Source: Anthracocystis setariae (Eukaryota; Basidiomycota; Ustilaginomycetes; Ustilaginales; Ustilaginaceae). From it: a stretch of DNA of 64,000 nt. A program made the translations under genes and the position numbers. The notes under the pieces are model-generated. The model was not told the origin of the DNA, searched no databases, and saw only the letters and a list, made by a program, of their open reading frames with translations. The stretch is from contig CAKMXJ010000006.1 of the NCBI GenBank assembly GCA_928724745.1, positions 186,001-250,000 of the forward strand, in the 5' to 3' direction. Below are positions 35,277-47,300 of this stretch, piece by piece (position 1 is the stretch's first letter; every line of letters starts with the position of its first letter).

Positions 35277-37670
35277 GGCGGGAGGCTATGCTGCGAGTAC
35301 GTGATGTCGGCTAGTTGAATCTGGAAACAACGACAGTGTCGAGACGGGACGGGTCGAAAGAGATGGCGCAACGCCCAGACGAGAGCGACGACTGCTGAGC
35401 GCAGCTAGCAACTTGTCCAACGTGTATGAGCAAAGTTGAAGAGCAGCAGTCGCGGGAGACGCGCGCGCGGAGCTATTGTAGTGAGGATGAGTAGGTGATG
35501 GTTGTGGGTGATGTAGCGTGGAGAGGTGTGCCTTTTGAGGAAAGAGAAGAAAGCAAGGCTGTTATCGAGTCAAGTCGGGACGAGGGCGGGCCGAAACCAA
35601 GTGTTCCGCAGGGGGCTGACGAGCTGAGAGACTCGAGCGCTTGCCAAGTGAATGAGGTGCACCAACGAGATCGGCGGCGAGCCGAGGTTGTTCAGTTGAG
35701 GTATGCAAGTCGAAGAGAGAGAGAGAGCGAGCGAGCGTCAAGGCTGGTGCAAGAACAACTCACGCTGCACTGGTTTGTACTGTACTGCAGCACGAAATGG
35801 AGCTTTGGCGATGATGCAAAGGATTCCAGATGGGCGTCGATCGGTCGGTGGTGTCGGTCTGCAGAGGCTGCAAATGTAGATTGGACTGTATGGTAGTGTG
35901 GGAGCGTGTTTTGCGAACGGCACTAGCAGAGTCAATTTTAAGTTTTGCGATCGCATCATAGAATCATGTACTGTACAGTGTACTTTTTATGGTACACTGC
36001 CATCGCAGCATTATTACTGTATTTTAGTATTATTTTCTCTCTGGAAATAAGCCGACATGTCTCTAAAGTCAGGAATCTCGATCGCAACTCTTCTCTGCCC
36101 TTTGTCCCGCCGAGCCAGCCCTAGCCTCGGTCTCGGTGGACTGCACTTTAGCCTATCATGGGTATATCCGTCGGCGTCGATGAGTTTATGCCAATTGTCT
36201 AGCTCCAGCTCCAGCTCAAGTTGCAAGCAAGCATCCGTCCATCCGATGCTGACTTTTACGTGACACAGTACTATACTATCGACTCGACAAACCAAGCGCA
36301 AGCGTGGTTGGGTCCATGTCGACATCTGCAAACATAGCCGGTGGTCCGTTGTTCTTGTTCTATGCGATATGAAACAAATGGCACGGACGCATGAAACCTG
36401 CACCATGCAGTGCGCCTTTCCAGCTTTGCACGTTGCTAATTTGAGGGCGTGGAACGGCTTTGACGCATCCAAGGCGTGACGAAGCTAGTGGATGAGATCT
36501 CTTGGTTGCGCACTCAAAGTCAAGAATGAGGGGGGATGGGGGAGGGAGGATCATCTCAAGCTCGGCGGACCCGCAAGACCTGAAGCGACCCAACGAACCA
36601 AAATCGAATTCACCATGAATAAAATGACGTAGTAGCCACGAACCATTACTCTGCTCTCACGCTTCTTTTCGAGACGCACTGTGCTGGTTACTACAGATGC
36701 AGTGCAGCGAATGAATCTGTTTCTCAACTCGATTGCTAGCTGTGAAACGCTCCGACTTTCTCGACGCTTCATGCGGAATCGACGCTGCAATCCAAACATG
36801 AACAGGCTCGAACCCTTCTTTGCATCAGCCTTGTGGGCGAGTGGGAGTCCGTAATCTCGGTGGGGCTTGTTACAACACCCACTCGTAGCTTTGTCAACTA
36901 TCTCGTATCCGGATGGCATGGACCGATGATAGACAGTGTGGCTTGGTGCACTTAGCAACTGTGTTGCAGCTCGTGTAGAGCAACGCGGCTCGCTTTGTTG
37001 CTAGCGTGAATTTGCAAACCATCTCGACTGGAACACCAGCAGGATGTCGACCCTACAGCTTACAGCAAGTGCAACAGCCCTGTGTGTTCTGACAACCAGT
37101 AGCCGCGGCCCTTGAACACCTGATGATTTAGTTGGTCGCCAAGGCCAGGCTTTCGATCACTTAGGACTAGAGCTTTATGCAGACATGCTTAAGCGAGCAA
37201 CCACTTTGCGCTTTAATTTGTTGCTTTCTCACCAGCGTTGTTGCATTAGCCTGCAAGCGATGTTCGATCTCGATCCTTCTTCTGCATCAGGTCTCATCTA
37301 GTGAGCATCAAGACATGCAACCAGCGGCACCGTGCATCATGCTGCTGCAAGTTTCACATCGATCGAGGGACCATTGAAACTCCAAGAATTGCATCGAGGT
37401 ATGTTAGACTTTTTAAATTCACAATAGGTTTTGGCTAGAAGTTACATCGCAGCAAAAATAGGATCGGCAACACGATGAGATCCGATGTGTTGAACGACGA
37501 CAGGGTCCAAGCTGGAAGCAGCCGTTTGTGCGTTTTGCGCTTCGACGTGGCCTCGAGTTGCAAAGCATCATCATCATCATCACATTCTTGGCAACAACAG
37601 ATCCTAACTCTACTCGTTTTGCCATATCACATCCATCCCTCTTTCCGCTTGGCACCATTCACGTACAAGC
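35277..37670. other. 2.4-kb intergenic region
   Basis: Divergent upstream DNA of the Med11-like and SPC3 genes. No credible ORF. It contains a GA-rich repeat (35717-35738) and TGTACTGTACAG-type motifs at 35774-35787 and 35966-35985. Confidence 0.55.
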
Positions 37671-38408
37671 ATGCATAGCACACTCTCGCGCCTCAATGCC
37701 GTCTCCGCACTTGCCACCACCATCATCCTCGTCCTCGTAGTGCTCATCGACTTGACCCACATCACATCCCACAAACCCTCGGGCCATGTCGTCATCAACC
37801 AACTCGAGGTCGTTCGAGGCAAAGCTGCTTGGCACATGGACAGAAGCGTCCAGGACTTTGTCCAAGTCACCTTCAACATCGATGCCGACTTTTCGTCCCT
37901 CTTCGACTGGAATACCAAGCAGGTCTTTGTCACTCTCGCCGCTCAGTACCACTCTGCCAAACACGTAAGTATCCTCCACCCCCTGTCACCGCATCGATTG
38001 CATCTCACCTGGCTTAATTCTCGCCTTGGCTGCTTCCATATAGGTCAAGAACCAAGTCGTCATCTGGGATCGTATCCTCCGAAGCAAACAGGACGCCCAT
38101 ATCGCACTCAACTCAGCTAATAACAAGTACGGCTTCAGAGAAGTCGCCAAGACCTTCAAGTAAGCCTCAGATCTTCACCCCATCTCTCTTACTTGCCCTT
38201 TCATATCACTGACCATGCCTCCACCTCATTCCTCCCTTACACAAACAGCGATATCCAAAACACAACCTTCACGCTGAAATACAACATCATGCCAAAAGTC
38301 GGCCTCCTACATTACCACGACGAATTCATCTCCCAATCCATCCCCATCCCCAAAAAACAACTCCTCCCCAACGCAGAACAACCCAAAATCCAACGACTAT
38401 ACTACTAA
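37671..38408 (+). CDS. SPC3: Signal peptidase complex subunit 3 (SPC3/SPC22-23)
   Basis: Three exons: 37671-37964, 38044-38159 and 38249-38408, with GT-AG introns of 79 and 89 nt; the spliced protein is 189 aa, close to the family's usual 170-190. Residues about 8-30 form one transmembrane anchor, followed by an ER-luminal domain with FNIDADFSSLFDWNTKQVFV, VIWDRI and a KYN segment, all characteristic of SPC3/SPCS3. This subunit supports the catalytic Sec11 in cleaving signal peptides in the ER membrane. The reading frame is continuous across both junctions. Confidence 0.93.
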
Positions 38409-38525
38409 GCACACTCACCCACTATCCCTTCCTAATGCATAAATCCCAACGTTAACACTCCACACTTGACTTGTGCGCACGTTGAACTGCTTCAACCGAT
38501 CTTGCTTACATGTGATGACAAACGT

Positions 38526-41500
38526 TCAACCGAACACGGAAAACAGCGTGTTTCGCTTCTTCTTGGCAGCATTTGCCCCGGCCCTCTTCGACGCCGGCAC
38601 TGGCCCCTTGCGCCTGTTCGGACCGTCGTTGTCCGATGAAGTGGACGTGGCGCTGCTTGAATCGCTCTCGTAGTCCGACTCGCTCTCTTCGACGATCGTC
38701 CTACCCTTGCCCGTGGCCTGGCTGGGGAAGAACGACGACGTTGTTGCATTATTTCCACCACCACCTACAGGCGTTGAACCACCCGTGCTGAGCGGTGAAC
38801 CCGGCTGCGACATATTCTGACGCAATGTCGACGGCTTGAGATCCGACAAACGCGTAAACGGTGTAGACTTTTGCACCGTATTGGGCGCGCTCGTCTGTGG
38901 ACTCATCCCACGCAGAAACGGATTACCCACAGCTCCAAGTTGACTAGACTTGGGTACACTCCTGCTATCACCCTTCGGTTCGGATTCACTTTCGCTGTCG
39001 GATGATGAGCTCGACTCGGACGCCGACTTGGATCCAGACTCTGACTCCGTTTCCGAACTGGCTGACGAACTTTCAACCTCAGACGTAGCCGATTCCTCCT
39101 CCTCCTCCTCCTCCTCCTCCTCCTCCTCCATCGCTTCGATCGTCTTCGCCGGCGTGGCCTTGACGACATCCTCATCCTTCTGCGCAGCAGCCAGCGCTAT
39201 CTCGCCATCCGAATCCGAGTCTGAGTCCGAGTCATCATCGCTGCTGTCACCATTGTCAGAAGTATCGGAGCTCGTCACCGAGGCCGACCTAGACCGCCTC
39301 GACGCAGGCACAAGATCGCGCAGCGAACTTTTCGGACTCGACGTCAAGCCACTCTTATCACCCATCTTTATCCGCCGTTTCCTTTCTTCCAACTGCTGTG
39401 CCGCCGAGCTCGTGGATTGTGAAGCCATCGGATCGACGTCCATGTCATCGGCCTCCCGCGGTGCTGCTGCAGTCAGCAAGGGACTCGTTGCAAGCTCAGC
39501 TTCCGATGACTCCGAAGGCGCTCTGAGCCCAGCAACGTTTCGCGATGCCGATTGCGACGCGTTTGACTTGGCGGGCGAGGACGGCGTGAGCGCAATCTTC
39601 GGCTCAGATTCTTCGACAGCGGCAGTGGCAGCGGCTGTCACGCTCTTGCCCTGCGTCCGCGTTGCCTTACCGACTGGCTTCTTCAGAGGTTCCAGTGTAG
39701 GCACTTCGATGCCAGAAGGAGGCGGCAGAGTGGACTCGGCGGCAGCATCCTTTTTTGCATCTTGGCCTTTCATTGCAGCAGCTGTGGCACGCGTTCTTCT
39801 CTTTACCGCTGCCGACTCAGGCTGTGCTACTCCATCGGTCGCGGTCTGATAAGGCGCCGCGTCTGAAGCTTGGGTCGAAACGGCTTCTTGCGAAGGCTTT
39901 GTTGATTCTTGAGTCGCAACACTCTCGTCCTGGCTACCGCCCATCTGAGACGAGAGCCAAGTCATCAACACAGGCTGCGCCTCCTTGTCTTGCTTGCTCT
40001 TCCTCAACTTGGTGCGGATCTTGCCCAACAGCTCAAGGATCGCCTGAGGGCCCTCTTTGAAGATCTCACACTCTTCGCGATCATGGTTAGGCGACTTGCG
40101 GCACACCACGCAAGACCCTGGTTCATCCGCTGCCGCTCCCGTCAATTTGGCGGCACGAGCCTTGGCGGCGGCCGTAGCGAGCTCGGGGGGACTTGGCGCT
40201 GATTCTTCAGCTGTGCCTTCGGTGGGTGCTGCAATCGGTTCAGCGTTCACAGCGTCGGTGGGCTTTGCAATCGTTTTGGCGTTCACCGCGTCGTTAGGTT
40301 GGCTTGCAGGCACAACAGGCAGGGATTCAGTCGCTGCCGCTTCGACCGCTTCAGCGCTAACGGGCGCTGATGCTTCAAGCGCGGGAGCGATCAAGGCGGC
40401 AGCATCGCCGGCTTCATTTGCTGCAGCGTCCTTAGTTGCTCGCGTGGCTCTCCTGTTTGCAGGTGGCACGGCTTCGTCATCCGCTTGGCTCTCGAAGACG
40501 ACATCTGTACCAGCAGTAGCGGGGTCCGCCGCTTCAGCGGCCGATTCTGTCGTCGAAAGCGACTTCTTCGGGGGGCGGCCTCGGCGCTTTGCCACGACAG
40601 GAGTTGCAGGCGGCTCAGTCTCTGCAGCAGTAGTAGCGCTCGCGGTCGACGGTGCCTCTACCGTCTCCTGAGTCTTCTCTGGCAGTTGCGAAGCGGTAGC
40701 CTCATCAGGCTCCGTGGCAGCTTGGGATGGCGCGAGCGAATTCTTCGGAGGTCGTCCCCGTCTCTTGGCGGGTGGGGGATTGGCTGCTGTGGCGCCTTGA
40801 GCAGGAGCGACCGCGACATTAGCAGCTTCCACAGCCACTTCAGCGGTCTGCAGCGACTTCTTCGGGCGACCACGAGGCTTCGGAGTCGGAGTAGAGGTTG
40901 TCTCGATAGGAGCGACGCTGTCACCAATCTCGACAGCCTCGGTGGGAGCATCGGTGACGGATGAGAGAGGAGTAGCTGCAACATTCGCTTGAGCTGCGGC
41001 CTCGGTATTGGCGACGGATTTTCTGGGGCGACCACGCGGTTTTGCAGCAGGAGCGGTGGTCTCAGGTGGAGCGACTGTAGCAGAGTCTGGAACAAGAGCA
41101 GGCTCCGACCCAGAAGATGGAGGAGCCGCTGCAGCTGCCGTAACAGCACTAGTTTCGGTGGCTGCAATTGGCTTTTTAGGTGGCCGACCTCGAGGCTTGG
41201 GGGTAACTGTTACTGGAGACGCTTGCGGCTCGCTCTGACTGGCTTCCACGTTCGACTCGGATCCCTGCTTCAAAGTGCCTGCTTGTGGCTGCGCAGAGGC
41301 CGGGAGGTCCGCTGGGGCAGCAGCAGCCTTGTTGGCATGTTTGTCACTTGCATTCTTGGGTGTTTCATGCGTGGCCTGCTCCTGTACAACAATTGCAGGA
41401 GCGGTAGCTGGTGAAGCACTCGCCTGGCCGCTCACTGCGTCGTGATGGGCTGCGCCGTTGGCGGTGATTGCAGAGGCAGCGGACGCGCGGGAGCGGTGTC

Positions 41501-42410
41501 TGAGCTTCTTAGCAGCTGGCGCGATTGGGGACGAGGGTATCTGGACAGCTGGCGTTGGCGGCGGTGGTGAGTCTTGCGTGCGTTTCCTCTTGGTAGAGGT
41601 AGCATCTGAAGCAGTGAGCTCTTGTGATGCTTTGGTCGCGGGTGCTGGGGCATCCACTTGCACAGCAGCCGATGCTGGCTGCTGCATAGGTGAGGGAACG
41701 GGCAGTGGGTGGGCAGATGCGGATACTGCCGGGCCTTTCTGGGAAGATTCGACCGTCTTCAACAGTTCCGGCTGTGGAGGCTCGGGGTTCAATGCTCGAT
41801 GTGGTTTGGATGAATGTTGTTGTGCTTTGCTCGGAGTGGAGATCGGAGGGTGCATGGATCCGTTTCCGTTGATCGATGGTTGGATTGGTGGAACAGAAGC
41901 GGATGATTCGGAGACTTGACCATCTGTGGGGACATCCGGTGTGCTGACGTTAACTTTTAGCTTGTGGGCGATGGCCGCATGTGCAGCAAAGGCGCGCAGG
42001 TCTTGCTCGTCATCCAGATCGCACACATCGCCATCCGGGTTGACGTAGCTCATTTCGACAGAGGCGGAGGGCGCGAGCTTGAATTTGGACCTTGCCATTG
42101 TTTTGAGCTTTTTGAGCGACTGAGGGAATTCATCATCGTGAATACGCTCAAAGCCTTTGCCAGCCGGGCCTTTGAAAAGGATGACCGAGGGAGAAGACGG
42201 TTGGACAGGTTTTGGCGAGGATTGCGAAGACGCGAATGTGAATGGCGAAAGAGTATCGAGGTTGCGCTGCGAGAGAATGCGGCTGATAGGAGTTTGCGGC
42301 GAGGAAGGGTCAACGTCCTGAGTCAATGCGAGTTGTGAAAGACGAGGACCTTTGCTCCTCCGTCTCTTGCGACCATTTTGTTTGTCATCCTGCTTGTCCG
42401 AAGACATCAT
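38526..42410 (-). CDS. Large nuclear protein with five AT-hooks and a zinc-knuckle-like motif
   Basis: 1,294 aa. The N-terminal about 160 residues are folded-looking (SVILFKGPAGKGFERI, then LKKLKTMARSKFKL and YVNPDGDVCDLDDEQDL), possibly related to the Dnt1/Net1 nucleolar N-terminal domain (weak). Five GRP-core AT-hooks lie near residues 403, 455, 510, 547 and 604. A CX2CX5HX4C cluster sits near 764-775. The C-terminal third is very acidic/Ser-rich with an 11-Glu run, and a basic end (SKRAGANAAKKKRN) may be a nuclear signal. Likely a chromatin or nucleolar protein; function unknown. It starts Met-Met and shares its promoter region with the divergent ArfGAP gene. Confidence 0.7.
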   Translation of the reverse strand: MMSSDKQDDKQNGRKRRRSKGPRLSQLALTQDVDPSSPQTPISRILSQRNLDTLSPFTFASSQSSPKPVQPSSPSVILFKGPAGKGFERIHDDEFPQSLKKLKTMARSKFKLAPSASVEMSYVNPDGDVCDLDDEQDLRAFAAHAAIAHKLKVNVSTPDVPTDGQVSESSASVPPIQPSINGNGSMHPPISTPSKAQQHSSKPHRALNPEPPQPELLKTVESSQKGPAVSASAHPLPVPSPMQQPASAAVQVDAPAPATKASQELTASDATSTKRKRTQDSPPPPTPAVQIPSSPIAPAAKKLRHRSRASAASAITANGAAHHDAVSGQASASPATAPAIVVQEQATHETPKNASDKHANKAAAAPADLPASAQPQAGTLKQGSESNVEASQSEPQASPVTVTPKPRGRPPKKPIAATETSAVTAAAAAPPSSGSEPALVPDSATVAPPETTAPAAKPRGRPRKSVANTEAAAQANVAATPLSSVTDAPTEAVEIGDSVAPIETTSTPTPKPRGRPKKSLQTAEVAVEAANVAVAPAQGATAANPPPAKRRGRPPKNSLAPSQAATEPDEATASQLPEKTQETVEAPSTASATTAAETEPPATPVVAKRRGRPPKKSLSTTESAAEAADPATAGTDVVFESQADDEAVPPANRRATRATKDAAANEAGDAAALIAPALEASAPVSAEAVEAAATESLPVVPASQPNDAVNAKTIAKPTDAVNAEPIAAPTEGTAEESAPSPPELATAAAKARAAKLTGAAADEPGSCVVCRKSPNHDREECEIFKEGPQAILELLGKIRTKLRKSKQDKEAQPVLMTWLSSQMGGSQDESVATQESTKPSQEAVSTQASDAAPYQTATDGVAQPESAAVKRRTRATAAAMKGQDAKKDAAAESTLPPPSGIEVPTLEPLKKPVGKATRTQGKSVTAAATAAVEESEPKIALTPSSPAKSNASQSASRNVAGLRAPSESSEAELATSPLLTAAAPREADDMDVDPMASQSTSSAAQQLEERKRRIKMGDKSGLTSSPKSSLRDLVPASRRSRSASVTSSDTSDNGDSSDDDSDSDSDSDGEIALAAAQKDEDVVKATPAKTIEAMEEEEEEEEEEEESATSEVESSSASSETESESGSKSASESSSSSDSESESEPKGDSRSVPKSSQLGAVGNPFLRGMSPQTSAPNTVQKSTPFTRLSDLKPSTLRQNMSQPGSPLSTGGSTPVGGGGNNATTSSFFPSQATGKGRTIVEESESDYESDSSSATSTSSDNDGPNRRKGPVPASKRAGANAAKKKRNTLFSVFG

Positions 42411-42962
42411 GGTGACGATGCAGACGGAATGTACCAGGGGATAGTCGAGACGTGTGATGCGGAACTAGACACTTGAAAAGAAGTTGCTCGCTTAGTGCTC
42501 AGCTAGTCGCATTACGATACCTCCGATACCGCGCAGTCGGGTTGGAGAATTCCGATACGAAGGGATCGCCAGCCGTCTTCCAGCAGATTAGTTTCGCGTT
42601 GATGGTCGATCCAGGACCATCTAGTCGAGATGGGAAGAGAGTCTTGATGAGGATGGTGCGGTGTGGTGATGGTGGTGGTGGTGGTGGTGGTGGACGGGTG
42701 GAGGCGTTGGTTGCATGCAAAGCGAACCGTTTCCCAAATTCATCTTTTTCTTCTTGCATTCCAACATTGATTTTCTTCACTGCGCAGAATGCATTCGATG
42801 CGATCTAACAATACAGGGATCCAAAAAAAGGGTCAGTAGAGTCGTTCGGGCCAACATGACAGCATGCGCGCGTGTCACTGTCACTTACACATGCCTCCAA
42901 CAACAACTACGCATTCACCTTTCACTTGCACATCTACGCAAGAGGAGCAGTGTAAGCACAAC
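42411..42962. promoter_or_regulatory. Divergent promoter region (AT-hook protein / ArfGAP)
   Basis: 552 bp between two divergent start codons, with a GGT-repeat tract (42668-42692). No ORF supported. Confidence 0.5.
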
Positions 42963-44149
42963 ATGTCGCGCGTAACCCAGTCCAGAGCGCAAACCGAGGC
43001 CAATGCCAAGATCCTTCGTGCTCTCGTCAAGAATCCGGACAACAAAGTCTGCGTCGACTGCAAGAAGAACGATCCGCGATGGGCCTCGTGGAACCTTGGA
43101 TGCTTCCTCTGCATTCGCTGTTCGGGCATTCATCGATCCATGGGAACACACATCTCCAAAGGTAAGCTTGCATCGTCCTCGACTCCAAGTTGCGCTCATG
43201 TTCTCGTCAAGATGGCTGACCGTTGTCGTACCTCGCTCATGTTGCCACAGTCAAATCAATCGACCTAGACATCTGGACACCTGAACAAATGGAATCGGTC
43301 CAAAAGTGGGGCAATCGCCGCGCAAATCTTTACTGGGAAGCCCATCTCAAACCTGGCCACATCCCCGCAGACCACAAGATCGAAAGCTTCATTCGAAGCA
43401 AGTACGAATCTCGCCGATGGGCCAAAGATGGTCCGCTCCCGAGCGATCCTTCCACACTGGATGGTGGTGCCGCTCCTGCTGCTGCTGCGAGTACTAGCGC
43501 TGCAACAGCCACTCCTACTGCTGTATCCAAACCTGCCGCTGCAGCTCCAGCTATCGATCTTCTCGACGATCCCTCGCCTGTGCCTGCTGCTGCGCCCAAA
43601 GTACCCGAAGCAAAACCCGCTGTCGCTGCTGCTGCTGTTGCCGCCCCACCAAAGCCTTCGGGTGGCGGAGGAATCTTCGACCTAGACTGGCACGAACCTG
43701 CACCTTCCGTCACCTCGCCCACCTCGCCCACCGGAACCGCTGGTGCAGCCAAGGGCAAGAACGATATCATGTCGCTCTTCGCCTCGCCTCCGCCAGTTGC
43801 CACTCAGCCTGCTGGAGCGGCGGCCAGTTCAGCGTTCGGAGACTTTGGCTCGTTTGCATCTGCTGCACCTGCACCTGCACCTGCAGCTTCGTCCGGTATG
43901 GGCGGTCTCAGCTCCACTTTCGGCGGTCTGGATCTGGGTGCAGGCTCAACCAACAAGCCGGCGGCGAGCAACCCATGGTCGACACCACCACCAGCAGCAG
44001 CAGCTCAACCGAAGACTTCGAGCGGCGCAGGTGGATTGTTCGACACGCAGGATGTTTGGGGCTCGTCTGGCGGTGCAGCATCAAGTACAGCCACAACCGC
44101 AAAGCCTAAAGACGATGCATTTGCCGATATCTGGGGCGACTTCAAGTAA
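42963..44149 (+). CDS. ArfGAP protein, Age2/SMAP type
   Basis: Two exons (42963-43161, 43251-44149) around an 89-nt GT-AG intron; the spliced protein is 365 aa. The N-terminal ArfGAP domain has the zinc finger CVDC...CFLC..C and the catalytic-arginine region (CSGIHRSMGTHIS), followed across the splice by VKSIDLDIW and ANLYWEAHL. FIRSKYESRRW after the domain is typical of Age2/SMAP proteins. The remainder is Ala/Pro-rich with short FG/WG-like motifs and a C-terminal ADIWGDFK, plausibly coat/clathrin-binding. It activates GTP hydrolysis on Arf in post-Golgi traffic. I chose the ATG at 42963 because the domain begins soon after it. Confidence 0.9.
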
Positions 44150-44396
44150 ACCTCGAGGCAAAAGCACGCATTGTAGAAGGCATTGGGCATCAGAATACAA
44201 TGCAAGTGGTTCCAACGACTTTTCAAGGTCGTACTGTCTTAGGGAGATTTGATCTTTGGGTTTGTGCTCCTACTACTTGAGTTCTTCTCGTCAAGATTGC
44301 GAAATCGACGGTTCTTCAATCTCTTGCTGACGTATAATCAATGCATTGATGCTTCACCAAAACGGAATGAACAAGAACATGCAAAACAACAACCAT

Positions 44397-47300
44397 TCAA
44401 GCTACTGAAGCGACTTTGGTTCGTCCCTCACCCTCTGCCTCTGCTTCCGTCGCCACCTTGCCGTCCTTCCTTCCCGCGGATCCCTTGAGACCACTATCGT
44501 TCGTCGCCTCTCCCTCTTCCTCCTCATCACTCTGGAACACCGTCGCATTGTTCTCCAATCCATACAGAACATCATCCCTCCTTCTCGATAACAAGCTTGC
44601 CTCCTCCACCAACATGGACCTGTACTTTGCCTCGATTTGACTCGGCCCATTCTTTGAGCCCTTCCTAGCACCCACCCCTCCGGTCACGCTCCCGGGGAAT
44701 CCAGAGCGGGCCGCTGCGTCTTGGATCAGGTTGGTCTCGCTGTCCGCCCTTCCTGGGATGGTCGACGAAATGCCCGGCTTGCGCGAAAGCGGACCCGTTT
44801 CGGAATCGCTGTGCGCGCGACCTACATCCTTGGTCTCGGCGCGAAGAAGATTCACCTGCGAAGGAAGAGGAGAAGCGTTCGTTGCCTCTGTGACAGGGGG
44901 CGACGCGCGGGGCTGGACCGCAAGTTTAGGGCTAGAGAGACGGTTGGACCCCTGCCGGTTCTTCTTGGGAATCACCATGATCGGTCCGTCGTCGTCATCT
45001 TCGTCTTCCGCATTGGCTCCCTCATCATCCGCATCGTGCTCCTGCACGGTTTGTGAAGTGTGGGCCGAGTCAGCGACCGCCTCACTCTGACCAGTCGACT
45101 CATTCGCCCGTGCAACAGACTTGAGCGGAGATGGAGCTGTAGATGCACCGGCGGCTCTCTGCTTCGCCATCGGCCCACTGCTCATATTCTCCTGCTGCCT
45201 CGTTTCCGCCCTTTCCCTCTGCTCATCCAGTTGATCTCTGAACTCCTCAAACAGCAACGAAATCCAAGTACCCAAAAACGAAATCACCTGCTTGGCCTCC
45301 GGCATCAACGAAGACATCTGCAAGAACCCGTGACTCCATCCTTCGATGATCCTCATCTGCACCCAATCTTCCGGGCTCTCCTGCTCGATAGGGTCCAATG
45401 GCATCTTGGACTGTGCGCTGATCGGCGTTGTACGCAGTCCTTCCCCAAACCTGGCGCTAGCCATGGCACGCCTGCGCTCAAGATCCGCCTTCTTTGCCAG
45501 CTTGGCTTCCCTGATCCTCCCCGCCATGACCACCGTATCATCGCAGAGCGGATCCTTCTCTCCACAGATGAACAGCACCGGCGGGAATTCGGCAAGCAAA
45601 TGTGGTGGCGCAACCACTGGCGAGAGATAATAGTCGTGATCCAAGTCTGGCTGCCTCTTAGGTCCGATGTACAGGATGGCCATGGCCCTCAACATCCCCT
45701 GTGTGATGATTCGGTCTTGGAAATACCCAGCCATTGAGGTTACCGTCAGTCGTGTATTGAAAGGGGCCCTCTTGACGTCCTTGTTCCTGCTATCAGCCGC
45801 CTCAGCCGCTTGCTGCAACAGCTTCTGCTCCTTGTCAAACTTGGCCTGCGCTTTCTTCTCCTGGCGATCGGCAATCTCGTCCAACCTCGCCTGGTGTGCG
45901 ACTTGGCCCCAAGGTAAACCGCCCTTCTCCCACGAAGGAGTCAGGGCATTCTCTGCCCAGATCCTATCGTAAACGCCATCCTCATCATCGGCTTGGTCGT
46001 GCTCGCGTCCACTTGCATCGTCGTTATCGTCGGTGGTCGGGTCCACTTCGGCATATCTCGCCCTTTCATCCAAATGCAATTCCGCCGTGCTGGTGAGCGA
46101 CTGGTACGACCTGGGATCTTTACTCCTCTCCTTGCTACGTGCACGGATGGCTTGCGCTCTCTTCCTGTCGGCCGCACTCGCCGTGCTGGCCAAATTGGCG
46201 GCCGACCGACGCCTACCGCGCAGCGAGCCGGAGGACGAAGATGTGGCGACTGCGGTCTGTTGTTGGGCGAGGTTGTCAAGATTCACCTCGCTCTGTTGGC
46301 GCAAGAGCCTGAGGTGCTCGGGCTTCATCCAGCTGGAGAAGCCAAAGTTGAGACTCGGATAGCTGAGAACCATACCGATGGGTTTGGGGAGAGGCGGAGG
46401 TTGCCTCTTGTCTGGGCTGTTCCGGGCGGTGAGCGACGCATACGCTAGCTGGATGCGTGGTTGCGGATATTGGATGATCTTGAGAGCTACGCCGGTGGCA
46501 AGGTTACCTCCTGCACTGTCGCCTGTGAGAACGATGCGGAAGTTGGACGAGCCGGACAAACCAACCACCTTTCCGGCTGTCTCATGAAGCGTACGATACA
46601 AGTCGAAGCATTCCTCGAGGGCGAACGGATAGGGGTATTCGGGCGCTTTGCAGTAGTCGACAGCAAGGACGGGCTTTTGCATCTCCTTGGCGAGCTGCCT
46701 GAGACGTTCTTCGTGGTGCTGGGGATTCATGCAGATGTAGCCTCCGCCGGGCAGATCGAGCACAAGCTCTTCTTCCATACGCAGCTGCCTTTCGCTCTTT
46801 GCATAGAAGAGCCAGACTTTGATGGGCCTGGTATGATGTGCTCCGACTTGGGGTCGAGGGATGAGCAGTGGTCGGGCGATGGGCAGACGCGGACGATGGA
46901 ACCAGGTGACGAATCTGACGTAAGGATTGGTCGTTTTCTCCCAGGTTGTCCTCATCATCTCGACGGTGCAGAAGGCCCTGTACTTTCTCAACTTTTCGTC
47001 CGCCTCATTGGCATAGACGACGTAGTACGCCGAAAAGACAATGCTCATGATATCACGCAACCACTTGGGTTTGATGTTCATGGCAGTGGCGAAACCTGCA
47101 TCGAGCGCAGTGACGAGCCAAGTGGTGCGGTAGAAGTTTTTCGAGTACATTCTTGCGAGCGGTTCGGGAGCGCCGAAGCCAAGAAGCGAGTCGAGATGGC
47201 GTATGGTGTAGATGCCGATCGAGGAAAAGACGACAATCTGCCAGGGGGAGAAGCGCTTGAACTTGGCGTTGAGCTTGCGGATCAGTGGACTGGGACCATC

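Noticed and set aside
36014..36958. Minus-strand frames of 152 and 135 aa between the Med11-like and SPC3 genes
   Set aside because: No domain, irregular composition and no consistent codon bias.
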